Positions 43,304-54,530 of a stretch of 64,000 nucleotides of DNA are shown piece by piece (within the stretch, counting starts at the first letter, position 1; every line of letters begins with the position of its first letter). The notes beneath the pieces are model-generated. The model was given only the letters and a program-made list of their open reading frames with translations, had not been told where the DNA came from and searched no databases. Source of the DNA: Cylicocyclus nassatus (lineage: Eukaryota; Nematoda; Chromadorea; Rhabditida; Strongylidae); NCBI GenBank assembly GCA_958299035.1, contig CATQJL010000112.1:49992941-50056940 (forward strand). The letters are read 5' to 3'. A program made the translations under genes and the position numbers.

Positions 43304-43345
43304 AAAAATCAAAGCGCAAGCTAGTGCTTGCGCTTTGATTTTTTG
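43304..43345. repeat. Perfect 19-bp-arm palindrome
   Basis: AAAAAATCAAAGCGCAAGC, loop TAGT, then the exact complement. Confidence 0.95.
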
Positions 43346-43347
43346 GA

Positions 43348-43493
43348 CCTCATTGAGGCCACCCGAGAGGCGCGTACGCGCACGGAGTAACGGCGAGGAG
43401 GCTCGTCGCCACAACAGCAGCCAGTGCACTGGCAGCTGTTGTGGCGGCAAGCTTCCTCGCCGTTACTCCCGCCCTGGGGGCCTCAATGAGGTC
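43348..43493. repeat. Foldback element
   Basis: Ends GACCTCATTGAGGCC and GGCCTCAATGAGGTC. Inner arms are GGAGTAACGGCGAGGA and GCCACAACAGC with their complements. It is about 146 bp and GC-rich. Confidence 0.85.
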
Positions 43494-43649
43494 TCCCCAG
43501 CCCCCGCGACCCCCCTCACCCCCAAACGTTCCCCCCTATAACGACGCGAGGCTTGGATGTAATTGCATACATCTGATAAGAAGGAAAACGCTCGAAACAA
43601 CAAAAATTTCACAATATTCATTGCCTCATGTACTACTGCCCCCGTGATG

Positions 43650-43717
43650 AGATCGGCGATTCCGACCGTGGACCAGTCGATCCCCCCATAAATACACTGG
43701 TTCACGGTCGGAATCGC
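43650..43717. repeat. Hairpin, GGCGATTCCGACCGTG arms
   Basis: GGCGATTCCGACCGTG at 43654 and CACGGTCGGAATCGCC near 43704 are complementary, with a loop of about 35 nt. Confidence 0.85.
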
Positions 43718-44115
43718 CTACCTCATAGAGGACGCGTTTTCTCTGCGCTCTCTGAAGAATTTGAAATCTCGGTCCACCGCCTGTGCAACCGCTGGCGTGG
43801 AAAGCAATATGACGAATACTGAAAAAGCAAGAGTCAAGAGGAAAAGAATTTTCAAGAAGCTTACCTACTATCATAATTCCGGAGAGCACGTTGAAATGAA
43901 TGTTGTCAAAAATGTTGCTAGGATTGTTATGAGTATGCTGTCCAACATTCTCGCAATCAGTGATTGTACGGTGCCTCACCTTAAAAGGATCTCATTATTA
44001 GCAAATATAATTAAAACATTCCAATACATGAGGCAAAAGTACCTTAGGTTTTGCCGCAGTACGTTTCACACAAACAGCTGCTCCAACAGAGGATGTCGAA
44101 TTGATGTGGCAGCGA

Positions 44116-44496
44116 TCAATCACTGGCGAAGCTTCTTCTGTCACCTATATTCACACGGATATGATCAAACGACATCTGACAGACATATCTCGGTGACAAA
44201 TGACTACGTGCCTGAAGGGCGTAGTGTTGCAGATGTGGTACAGCTGAAGGTGCCTTGTCAGGGTTGAATCTCAGCGTCAGATAGCCTATACAAGCGCCAG
44301 TTGAGCCTTCTACTAGAGTCACAGTCGTATCATTACGCTGCTCTACCACGACTGCCTTGTTGATGGGACACTGAGAGCCTAAACACCAGCCATTGACTAC
44401 CAAACAGCAGAGATATATTACAAATCTAAACAAATTCGGCACAATTCGAGGATACAGAAGGAGATCCACGATTTGGCCGGCGCACAGCAAGATCAT
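44116..44496 (-). CDS. Unidentified 126-codon frame with a hydrophobic segment
   Basis: The frame includes a hydrophobic stretch FRFVIYLCCLVVNGWCLG followed by a cysteine, an N-glycosylation motif and SGACIGYLTL-like text, so a signal peptide plus secreted domain is possible. It overlaps a 168-codon plus-strand frame (43761-44267). Neither can be preferred with confidence, and no family is recognised. Confidence 0.25.
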   Translation of the reverse strand: MILLCAGQIVDLLLYPRIVPNLFRFVIYLCCLVVNGWCLGSQCPINKAVVVEQRNDTTVTLVEGSTGACIGYLTLRFNPDKAPSAVPHLQHYALQARSHLSPRYVCQMSFDHIRVNIGDRRSFASD

Positions 44497-44755
44497 GCAA
44501 TTGGAAAGCGCGATCGCTGTACAAACAAGACCTTGACACTGTTAGCACGGCGCGTACAAATTGTTGGAAACTTGAATAATCTCGAAGTAGTTTGTCGCGA
44601 TTATTAGGCAAACGCATACTTGTTATCAACAATTTTCATTGATTGATTTACTCGGTACTCGATCTTACGGCATCTGTCCTCTGAGTACTTTTCGTCATTC
44701 TACCGATACGAGAAAAAAATTGGCTATATAATGTGAAAACAGCAGAGGTAATTTC

Positions 44756-44982
44756 TACAATACCGCTCATAATTCGTCAAAAAAGTCGCCGGACTGCGGC
44801 GGAGTGCGCCGGAGTGCGGCGGAGTGTGGTGAAGTGTGGCGCAGTGCGCCGGAGTGCGGCGGAGTGTGGTGAAGTGTGGCACAGTGCGCCGGAGTGCGGC
44901 GGAGTGTGGTGAAGTGCGCCGCACTCCGCCACACTCCGCCGCAATTCGGCGACTTTTTTGACGAATTATGATCGGTATTGTA
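44756..44982. mobile_element. 227-bp MITE with internal tandem repeats, copy 1
   Basis: Ends TACAATACCGCTCATAATTC and the complement ...GAATTATGATCGGTATTGTA. Inner TCGTCAAAAAAGTCGCCGG extends the TIR to about 40 bp. The interior is a tandem array of GCGGCGGAGTGTGGTGAAGT units. Copy 2 at 46586-46812 has the same length with only a few mismatches. Confidence 0.9.
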
Positions 44983-44999
44983 TATGAAGTGAGTGGAAG

Positions 45000-45430
45000 G
45001 AAATATACATATATTAGGTGTATAATAACATCAAAAAGTGGGCGGGGCTTACAGTTCACAGCTGAACAGCGGTAAAATCGATGTTTTGAGCTTAGAGAAC
45101 TATCAAACCTCAAAAATCGATAAAATCGACATTCTGGAGGTTGCAAAACCCCAAAAATCGGCACAAATCGATAAAATCGATATTCTGGAGGTTTCGAAAT
45201 TTCGGAAATCGGTAAAATTATTGAAAAACTAAGCGAAAAATTCGAAAAACTCCATAATAAGCTCATTTCCAGTGCTTTTATACAGCTGAAACTTTTCCAA
45301 GCAAGCTCCGCCCACTTTATACCCCACGTCACCATCGAAATTGAAGAAAATAAGTAAAATTAAGAAAAAATAAGCGAAAATCGCGTTTTTCTAGCCCGAT
45401 TTACCCCCTTTTTTAGCCGTTTTCAGCCCC
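45000..45430. other. Spacer with ATCGATAAAATCGA repeats
   Basis: 45063-45235 contains two to three diverged units of about 60 bp with ATCGATAAAATCGATATTCT and GGAGGTT. There is no gene. Confidence 0.6.
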
Positions 45431-46506
45431 TAACCAGGTCCAGATGGCCGCGGGAAAACTGTACACGAAGCGGTAATAAAGAGAGGGGGAAAAATAAGGG
45501 GGGAGAGAGAAAGGGGGGGGGGGACCCCTCGAATACAAACTGAAGAATGGCTATCCCAGCCCGTCATCCCTACTCTCCGCGGAGAAAAAATTCAAAATAT
45601 GCACTATCGCCTTTATATAGCGCCTCCTACGCTGGAGTTAGGGGCACGAGCTACCCCTAGAAAAATAGAGCTACCAAAACTACATGTCAATGGCCACATG
45701 AGATTACCCCAGCCCTGCAACTCTTAGAGATATAAGGCGCCGAAATCGCCCTTATTGACAGATTTCCCAAGTTCGGCTGTCAATTAGGCACTTTTAATGG
45801 AAATTTGTTATTCTACGACCTTCTCTCTAAAAATCATATTTTCAGAGATCTGTCGAATAAAACAAACCCCAGCCCCGTAGCTGTAATATTCGCAGAGTTA
45901 TTAGCCCCCCAACATGCATGCTCAGGCCGTAAAATCGGCTCTCCCAAAGTTGCTCCGTAATTCCCCCAAAAATCATGTTAGACACCTCTCTTATACCTAT
46001 ACACACCATATTTTTTCCAGCTTCTTAGAAGCAATACACACTGATATAGCGCGCTCTTGGCCTCTCGCTCCTCACTCTTGGCCTCGGCGTAAGATTTGGT
46101 TAAAATATTGAAGTTCTCGGATTGACTGTAAACTTCAATCATAGTGGTTTTTGGTCCCGATCCTTACGAAAATCCTATTTATTTTGCACTAGAGAGTCTT
46201 ACAGTAAAGCTAAAGTGAGTAGAAGTAGCTGGACCAACCAAGATCGCAACTTCGCCTACACTTTTCCCCTACCTGTTGCGGAAATTGTCTGCAAATTTTT
46301 GTGAGTTGAAAACTTTGTGAACACCTCTATCGGACCATGCTTAGCACAGATCTTTATTTGAATTGTTCGTCAGATTATGATGTTACAAAATCGCCTTCTC
46401 ATGAATTGTCTTTCAAATTCGAAGGTCGTGTAATTTGGCAGATATTCTATCCTACAATGTGCTACCAGCAGCAAAACAATATAAGAAATGTTGTTAGCAC
46501 GTCGAG
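45431..46506 (-). repeat. 1.1-kb repeat, inverted copy (partner at 62078-63205)
   Basis: From TAACCAGGTCCAGATGGCCG to the TTTTGTAAT/CGTCGAG end this is the reverse complement of 62078-63205. It includes the CATGTCAATGGCCACATGAG and AACATGCATGCTCAGGCCGT blocks. The distal half is repeat family B. It contains an 11-base G run at 45518. No coding frame survives in both copies. Confidence 0.9.
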
Positions 46507-46585
46507 TACAATACCGCTTACAGAATGTGCAAAATTTCCCTGAATATCGCAAAATTCCGAAAATTCCATAACAGACTGCTCTACA

Positions 46586-46812
46586 TACAATACCGCTCAT
46601 AATTCGTCAAAAAAGTCGCCGGACTGCGGCGGAGTGCGCCGGAGTGCGGCGGAGTGTGGTGAAGTGTGGCGCAGTGCGCCGGAGTGCGGCGGAGTGTGGT
46701 GAAGTGTGGCACATTGCGCCGGAGTGCGGCGGAGTGTGGTGAAGTGCGCCGCACTCCGCCACACTCCGCCGCACTCCGGCGACTTTTTTGACGAATTATG
46801 ATCGGTATTGTA
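46586..46812. mobile_element. 227-bp MITE with internal tandem repeats, copy 2
   Basis: Near-identical to 44756-44982, same orientation. It is directly next to the family-B repeat, whose edge also carries a TACAATACCGCT end. Confidence 0.9.
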
Positions 46813-47935
46813 TAAGCTAAAAGCGAGACAAAGAATGATCAGCAAAAGCCTTTGACTGGTTATGAACGAAGCATGCTAAACAATAGCTACCAATTGCCTC
46901 TCTTAAAAGTTCTTCGTAAGAAAGACTGTATCTATAGTTACATCCGAGATCTAATTTGTCCCATGCCGTAAGTAACAAAAAGATTGCATGCGCATAGAGG
47001 CTTCCGCATTCACATAGGTCCCCTATTGCGTAGATTAGAAGCAAAAGCGTGACCGAAATTCACCGCAACGTGCGGAATGAGGGCGAATAGGAATAGAAAT
47101 GTGCAAACAATCGCTATTCGAGGACAGCAAGGGCTTCGAAATCGCAGCACAAGGCATCAAGTGTTGTATAACAACAATATACGCTAGTAGGATCTACACG
47201 CCACGCAATTATAAATAGCATGTAACATTAGTTTTGGATTAATTGATAAACATACTTGCACCGATGACTTGCACTGATGAGCTGATGAGGATTGGTGGAT
47301 CGACAATTTCATCTGGTAAACGACCAACATAGCAGGCTCCATTGGGGGGCGGCTCTAGGTGAGCTGTCGCTATACTACTGAAACGAAATGACTTAGAAAC
47401 AGACTAATATACTCGAGTTAGGTATATATTTTCTTAAAAAACTACTTCAAAAGCTGCTCACGTAAAAAACGAAGTATCAACATAAAAGCTAGCAAATTTA
47501 CTTTTTTCGTGCTTCTCCAGGTGATTTAGGCTTGAATTTCTTGCATGGCTGTACGGTCTGAAATCGGCGAAAAATTGAAAAAAAAAACAGCTGAAACAGT
47601 GAAATTTTTTCCTACGGTAATTCTTTACGCTACTATGAGCACGCAATAAAGAGCTAGCCCGCAGAGCCCGCAGAGCTACTCTACCTAATCCACATTGAGG
47701 CGGTGCTACAAAGTTCAAATAGAGTCTGCCCCAATCGGGATAATGCCGAACCGCCGACTGAATTTGCGCGCGCGCACCGCTGGGGGTCTGCGTTGCATAT
47801 GCGCGCTGTCGCAGAGAGCGAGATTCAGGGGAGAGCAGAGTGGTTAGCCGTGGACGTGACGCAATACTCTCGCGACACGGGTTCCCGCCATGCCAATTTC
47901 GGCTTGGTTAGGATAGGAGCAGACTGTAGTCTTAC
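46813..47935. other. Region downstream of the teneurin exons, unassigned
   Basis: A minus-strand open stretch at 47270-47380 follows a TTTCAG acceptor (SIATAHLEPPPNGACYVGRL in one frame) and might be an exon. It does not match the expected next part of teneurin. Nothing else is supported. Confidence 0.3.
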
Positions 47936-50491
47936 CTGTATAGGTTCAACTGCGGTACCAGCTATCACCGCTTGTATCGACGTTGGCCTAAGCAATTCGT
48001 CACGTTCTATAGCAAACGATGAATCACGCCATCTGTAACCAATAAATCCATGTCAAAAGTGAATTCTTCACTCCTGCTTCGGAAACAGATTAACTCACCC
48101 CTTTTTCGACAATCTACGCTCGCTTCATGATACGAGAAGTGGTCCCTGCCATGTGAGATTTACAGTATGCTCAGGTGACGTGACTGCTACAGCATGGTCC
48201 GCTTGATAGACATATTTAGTCGTGCTTCCATCATACATCTCCTAAAACAGGGAACTTCTTTGGAGTTCTGTGTTTGACCGAGTCCTAACTTACCCTGACA
48301 ACTCGTCCATATTGATCGTATTCTCGAAGAACATGATGTTGTTCGTCCGCGGTCACCCACTCCAACAATTTTCCATCACTGTCCTCAGCCGCTACGAAGG
48401 CTTTTTTGGTAAATGGTATCCTGAATTCGATATTTTTGAAAGACTTCGACGATCAATATATCGAGTTTTATAGAAAAGCCGAAACTCGCCTTCTTTTGAT
48501 CACTAATCCACTTCCAAAAGGGGTTGCAGAAAAATGGTGAGTTTCTGCTGCTGGTGTCGTTATTTCACGGAGACGTCCACGAGAATCAAACTGGAATTAC
48601 AGGTAGTAAAAGACTGATAATTGCAGTGCGAAATTTATTGATTCCCCCATAAAAACCTCCTTGGAAGCTGCAATCACAGCCGTTGAAGAAATCAATAAAA
48701 TCAATAATCGAAAAGTTTGTTGCAAAAAACTCAAAATAAAACTTCCTAATGTCAGTGATTTTCATGAATAAATTTGAAAATGTCGGAATAAATTGCTGGA
48801 ATGCATTTCCAAGAAACTAGCCTTCAACGAGTATTTCAATCCTACTGGCAACTCTACAGTACTTGGATGGCGTAACTCCTTGGTATACATAAATTTCGCA
48901 GTGACTCCGCCCTTCACTGTACGTTCAACAATACGATTTTGCCGATCGTAGGTAACTTGAGTAGTACGATTACCCCAAATCAGCTCATTTCTGCAATTAC
49001 GTACATTGCAAAACAAGCTAAAATTTCAAGAATTTCTTTATTCACCTTTTACCCAACGAATCATGGTGGATGCTCAGATTTGCTAGACGATATGCCGGTT
49101 CCAAATCCATCACTCCTTCTTGAGCTATGCTCTCCAATTCTCCGTTATCAGTATAGCTCAAACGCAATGTCTCATGTTCGGATTTAGCACTGATGACGTC
49201 ACTTCGTGTCACTCGATCGAAAGTGACAGTAAAAGCGCTTACACCATTCATCTAATACAAGAAAATCAATTATCTGTTGTTGAGTGGAAAGGAAAAATTT
49301 CATACAAAACAAACCACAGGTTAGTCGAGCAAGGCATATGGACCTGGCTGATTAGCAATGCTAGGACTCAAGAAATATTATTAGGCATTCAATAAAAACC
49401 CCAATTATTTGATGTGATAAAATTCTTCAAGTAATTCGCTTGATGGATTTGCACATGCATATAATAGAAAAAACAATTTCTTTTCGAATACTCGCGGATG
49501 CCTAAGAAAGCGAAGAAAAGGAAGAGGTTCATAAAAAAATTTCCTTGCAATTAGTCCACTCTAACAGGACCATAACTCAAAAAGTCAATGCACAGCATCC
49601 TCAGTCCGCTCGACTAACCCTGGGTCGAGCGCCAATCTCAGCGATACGTCTCTCAGCACCACCACGTTTCAAAAACGGTCGCCAGTCAAATCGCGACGTC
49701 AATGCACGACGAGTGGGATTCTGAAAATTTGAACTGTGCAGTTACTTCCTCTACAAGATAAAAAATCAAAAATAAAAAATCACCTGGATCGCATCAATAG
49801 TGGTTTTCATCTTGAGAATGCTCGTTTCTCCATGAGCCGGATGGGTTTGGCTATCGAGGAGTGATATCATACCAGCATGGGTTACCGAGAACCCATCATC
49901 CATGTAGATGATACGAGAAGGCGTGTTACCTGTAATATTAGCACTTGAAAAAAGATTGTGAGGGCGGAATCATGATCGAAAACTGGTCCCCAGCTCCGGA
50001 TACAAAATTAGCAATGCAAACATAGTAATACAGACAAAAACTGTGCTTACGACAATTTTGGAGCAAGGATTTTTGAGATTAGAAAACAACCATCATGAAG
50101 GTGGAGAGCAAAAAGCGAAAATGGTCCCCAGCACTTTCACCGAGGCAAAAAAGCACTGTAAGGGCGGAGCAGCAGTCGTACATAATGAATTTCCGCAGAG
50201 CCCACCACAATTAGACTCACACTTGAGCGTGAAAATCTTCAAAGTGAGAAATGAGGAACCACATGACTCTAGGAAAACAGCTAGTGGTCAACAAGTTTGT
50301 ACCCGATTATTAGGCAAACGCAAAGACGACGCAAAGATATGGAATGATCAGCAAAAGCTTTGATTGGTCATGAACGAGGCATGATGACTAATAGCTAAAA
50401 TAAAGTGAAGTCACTCACTCATGAACCCGATATTTTGCTTAATGCGAGCGTTTGCCAATCGGATTTGCGGCATCAGTGGTCTGAAATTGGA
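47936..50491 (-). CDS. ten-1: Teneurin (ten-1) YD-repeat exons, partial
   Basis: Minus-strand exons with consensus splice sites: 50491-50419 (PQIRLANARIKQNIGF), 49929-49784 (SRIIYMDDGFSVTHAG), 49720-49619 after TTTTCAG (LTSRFDWRPFLKRGGAERRI), 49251-49046 (NGVSAFTVTFDRVTRSDVIS; LRLSYTDNGELESIAQ), 48990 to about 48829 (VTYDRQNRIVERTVKGG), 48420-48294 (LREYDQYGRVVR), 48241-48099 (NLTWQGPLLVS, then a stop) and 48032-47936 (RPTSIQAVIAGTAVEPI). Order and motifs match the YD-repeat shell of teneurins, type II membrane proteins acting in neuronal and gonadal adhesion. Introns range from about 52 nt upward. An in-frame TGA at 48127-48125 interrupts a conserved segment. The N-terminal EGF/NHL and C-terminal Tox-GHH parts are absent here. 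It is either a partial copy or exons separated by long introns. Confidence 0.85.
48125..48127 (-). other. In-frame TGA in a teneurin exon
   Basis: In exon 48241-48099 the reading ...GPLLVS-stop-SERRLSKKG stays homologous to teneurin on both sides of the stop. A CGA-to-TGA change or a base-call error would explain it. Confidence 0.6.
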
Positions 50492-51551
50492 AATTTGGAA
50501 AAGATCCTCAGGAAGTGAAAAGGAATGAAAAGTAAAAGGCGGAACGTAGAAAGCAGTAATATGTAAATGACGAAATGTAGACGCCGACGCGAAAGGGACT
50601 CAGCGATACGCAGTTCGATTGGAGCACGCTTTCCTCCTTAGGAAACGGGGCCGTAGAGGCTATTTTTGCCTCTAGCAATGGGGCGAGGAGGAGGTTTGGG
50701 ACCAGATTTTCAGTATATACTAATGTTTAGGCGTAGAATAGATTTATGTAAAAATTTTGGAAAAATTATGTGAATTGAGAGTTTTGCCAAGTTCAGCTTG
50801 TCATTAGCTTGTCAAATGACAAGCTAATTTGGAAATAAGTTGGGGAAACTCTTCATTCACATAAGTTTTTCATAAATTTTCATACGTTGTTACTTAGTCC
50901 TACTGCGCATATACACACCGAATCCCGCGCGATTTCGTCTCCTCTGCGTTGCAAACGAGCCACTTTTCCATTTCCTTGGTAGCGGGAAATTTTCGGAAAA
51001 AAGTTTGCCACAACCTTCAGTCACATAATTTTTCAATGAAACTCCTAAGTTAGCTCCTACAGGCTTGTGTCCACGTGCGCACCAAGTTTCATACCATATC
51101 GTCATCTGCGCATTGCAAACGAGCCATTTGAATTTACAACTTCATTTACCAATTTTGCAAAATCTTTGGAAAAAATGCTTAATACTCGTCCCGTTCACAT
51201 AAGTTTTTCATAATTTTTCATACTATGTTTCCACTAGCCTCTCTCCGTTCGCCTACAAAATCTGGTGTCATACCGTGACGCGTACATTGAGAACTAGTCA
51301 TGTATGCCGTTACAAATAGCTCGTTTGAGCGACGTCGCGCGTGCGGCAACTATCGACGCCGCGGTTTGACGCGCGCGAACTCCAGTCTTCGCATGTTGAG
51401 GCACATAACATGTTAAGATACGCAGAGTAACGGCAACGCTATGGAAAATGGATCAGATGGAGTCAGTAGAGCGCTATTCGCTGTCTTTTTTTAATAATAG
51501 ACACAGCGCTCCGCCTTGCCCTGTCACTTTCGGCTGCACACGTCGTCGAAT
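50492..51551. other. Intergenic with diverged tandem repeats
   Basis: Between 50690 and 51260, units of about 200 bp recur, each with CATAAGTTTTTCATAA-like text and GCATTGCAAACGAGCCA. A TTAGCTTGTCAAATGACAAGCTAA palindrome lies at 50806. No teneurin 5' exon was recognised. Confidence 0.5.
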
Positions 51552-53740
51552 ATGCTCGTCCTCGTCTTGACGTCCTTCATCCTTGGAGCCAGGGCCACTG
51601 AGCCATGCGTGCCCTACATCAGTGAAATATCAAACCTCACCTTTGGAAACACCAGGGATTTGCAATTCATTGAACTGCAAGTTGCGGAAAGTTGCCGCAC
51701 AAATCGTAAGGCCATGCAGGAAATGATCTTCAGCGATTACGGTCTTGTCATTCTTCATACAAAATCACGAGAGGTGGGCAATCAAGCGTCTTAATTCTTA
51801 CTTGGTAAACAGATTTACAGAAAGGAGATCGCCTAGCATTTGAGATGAAGACATTCGTGAAACTTGCGAGATCGCTATGGCCCAAGCAACGCCATGAAAC
51901 CAACGCAAAGAGAGGTGGCCGCAGAGTTGCTGATGAATTTCTGGCCTTCTTTGTAGTGAGTGGGCCAGCTGCACTTGCTCCTCCTGTAACCGCCGGTGAT
52001 CGCTCTGGAGAAGCGATCAACTGGGTTATGTACACAAGCGGTATCGGTGTCAAGTGCGGATCTCTCATCAACTGGCCGCACTGCGAGCAGGCAATGCCTC
52101 AGGTGTTGTTATCTTTGAACAGAACCAAATTTTCAAACTTTAATGCAAGCACTCTTTTAGGGACAAGGATCTTTAGACAGATTTTTGGTAACCGAATCGC
52201 CTTCTCCTATTTCTGTGCATATTTCAAGCGAAAAGGAATTGCTGCAGGGTCAAACAGTGGTCGTCCTCGTGCAATTTGACCACAAAAAGAGGAAAGAAGA
52301 AGCGGATTATTTCTCGCGTGCGTTCAGCTACAGTTTGATTCCAACAAGAACAAATATTTCGCACCGGAGTTGGTAGTCACGCGAGAAAAGCAGGAGTGGC
52401 TCTCAGCACGTATCAAGGATATCATTGTGCTGACACCCTCTTTGGACGAAAGTGAGATACTCTCATTGCACCGTTTGAAATATCTTATCTCCCCACATCT
52501 TCCCGTTGCGATTCATGTTCTACCGGAAGGTTTCACCGCCCTAAAAGGGGACGAGTCCATTTCTCGTTGCTCTTCGGACGAAGATATATTTGCTGTCACC
52601 AAACGGGCTCCCGGCACCGACAACCTCTGCGACGGCAACGTCAATTATCTACATAGAACACCTATCACAGAACTTTGCGAGCCGGATGTAACACCTGAAC
52701 ACAATACCACTCCCGAAGATATGATTTTGGACACTGAAGAGTTTTATGAGCCATACCTAGATATACTCATGAATGTGGATGACGTTGCAGCATCAACATC
52801 GCAGCAGCCAGCCACTCCTGCTTCCGCAACTCCTGCTCCCACTACTCTCATTCCTACCGCTCCCGCTCACATCACTCCTGCTCCTCATCAACGCTCTTGC
52901 CCAAACTTAGAATTGATTCGGAAGCAGGACAAGGCTATAATCAGCCTCAATCGACTTTTAGAAGGTGAAGAACGTATCCAAAATCAAGTATGCAATGTAG
53001 ATGCTAGAGTAAGACAAATCCAGTCAAACTTGAATGAACAAGAGGAGTTGCGAAAAGCAGCAGCTGAATACGCGACTTTGGAGGTGAGAAGAAAGTTTGG
53101 AAAAGAAATGGATCCCGAACTCCAAGATAGACTAAGGAGGTTAAGGCACATCGGCATCGATTTTACTGACGCTCAGATAAAAAAGATTAGTCATTCCTGG
53201 CTGCAATTGGTACTGGACGATTCCAAATCGCCACAGGAGCTTTTAATGGCACTTCTGGCAGTTATATTCCGAATTACAATGACTTCCGCTTCCGCGCACA
53301 GACAGCTAGCGCTTTTCGCTTTATGTGCGCACAGAAAATCTGTCATCCGCGGCATACATTGTATGAGCACCATCTTAACAGGGGGTGGTGCTCAAGTACC
53401 CTAGGGCTCCACTGCTCGATTTCTCTCCGGAAGGGACAGCTTCTATGGTATTAGTCATCGAACAAGTATGGCTGATGTTTCCTCGTCTTCCTTCTGCTGT
53501 TCTACACCCAACGAGAGACGTCGCAGTTCACGTTACTGGGATGGAGGAAGACTATGAGAAAATGCAGGTCAGGTCTTTTCTAAAAAATCTCATACTTGTT
53601 TTTATTTGCTTGCATCAATGACATGATATCATATTTTACTATCACTAATACACCGGTGTTTATCTAAGGAACGGAGTCGGCGTCGTCTTTCACCATCCTC
53701 GATGCGGAGCGACGACCCAAGAGGCGCCCCAGTTCAGGTT
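51552..53740 (+). CDS. Unidentified multi-exon gene; 3' exons shared with the LTR element leader
   Basis: Exon 1 (51552-51773) begins with a signal peptide (MLVLVLTSFILGARA) and a lamin-tail-domain-like stretch (ISEISNLTFGNTRDLQFIEL). In-frame introns follow: 51774-51820 (47 nt), 52103-52160 (58 nt), 53084-53190 (107 nt), 53361-53404 (44 nt), and one from 53567 to 53668. The middle exon (to 53083) is Pro/Thr-rich, then a coiled coil (NLNEQEELRKAAAEY). Exon 53191-53360 encodes AFNGTSGSYIPNYNDF. Exon 53405-53566 encodes APLLDFSPEGTASMVLVIEQ. An Arg/Ser-rich exon follows (RSRRRLSPSSMRS). A frame change near 52310-52335 has no good splice pair and may be an indel. I do not recognise the protein. 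Two modules are homologous to 25740-26030 in the retroelement leader. Confidence 0.6.
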
Positions 53741-53930
53741 ATTGGAGAGAAGGAAGGCTATTCTTTGCTAAAAAAACTCTTATTTGAGAATGTCAGATTA
53801 TCATATTTAAATATCATTACTTCTTCGTCATTATTATTCATGTCGGGAAGGGCGTTCTACACTCAATGAGAGGCGTCTGCGGCGGCTTTCAAGTTCCTCG
53901 ACGCGAAGCGACGAAGCTGGACCCTCTAGA
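53505..53930 (+). repeat. Repeated Arg/Ser-coding segments
   Basis: Three related stretches: ACCCAACGAGAGACGTCGCA at 53508, GGAACGGAGTCGGCGTCGTC at 53668 and ACTCAATGAGAGGCGTCTGC at 53861. The last two both continue into TCC-TCG-A-G-CG-AGCGACGA text. They look like duplicated exons of the preceding gene. Confidence 0.6.
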
Positions 53931-54079
53931 ATTGAATGGCAATGAGTGAAAGCGAAACAATATTCTTTATTTTTCGAGTCAAAATTGATGTTCTTTTTGT
54001 TTTCGTCTTGATAAAGTTGTAACAATGCGATATTTCATTCTATGCAAGTCCAGATGAAAATGGCTCAGCTTTGCCATCG

Positions 54080-54200
54080 TAACTATCAATTTTTTTCCGG
54101 GGCTCCGCCCCGGACCCCGCAAAAACGATTTCCCCTTTGCTTTTTGGCCCAAAAACGATTTCCAGCTTGTCATTTGACAAGCTCGTGCCGGGCCCTAAGT
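54080..54200. repeat. GC-rich hairpin region with GACAAGCTCGTGCC motif
   Basis: CCGGGGCTCCGCCCCGG hairpin at 54097, then CTTGTCATTTGACAAGCTCG at 54165. The GACAAGCTCGTGCC(G/A)GGCCCT motif recurs inverted at 42783-42806, so it is part of a dispersed repeat. Confidence 0.55.
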
Positions 54201-54329
54201 CGGAAGAATGCAACTCTCCATACAGTTCAAAGGTAAACCGGATGCAAAAGATGCATTACCGAGTTTTGCGAAAAAAAGCGGACGAAGTGAGCTTGATACT
54301 CAGCAGCTGGCTCTGCAACAAAGTCGAAT

Positions 54330-54530
54330 AATCTGAATACGGAGTAAATTCGAATACGAATTCGAATAAACATTCGAATAAAACATTCGAATAAAATCTA
54401 TTCGAAACCCTGTTTTTTGATTATTCGAGTTTCGAATTTTATTCGAAAATGGAAGAACTCTGAATATCGAATTTCGAATACGAATATAATCGAATGTTTT
54501 ATTCGAATGATCGAATTTCTATTCGATTCG
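54330..54530. repeat. ATTCGAATA-type satellite, cluster 2
   Basis: Irregular ATTCGAATAAA repeats, related to 41905-42120. Confidence 0.75.

Noticed and set aside
43761..44267. 168-codon plus-strand frame
   Set aside because: It overlaps an equally plausible minus-strand frame, shows no known motif and begins in a foldback region.
46817..47044. Possible further teneurin exon (TAWDKLD)
   Set aside because: The short match would belong before the YD repeats in teneurin, which is the wrong order for this strand and position.
53179..53185. A AAA AAG slippery heptamer in frame
   Set aside because: A -1 slip there meets a TAG two codons later. A 107-nt intron (53084-53190) explains the frame change better.
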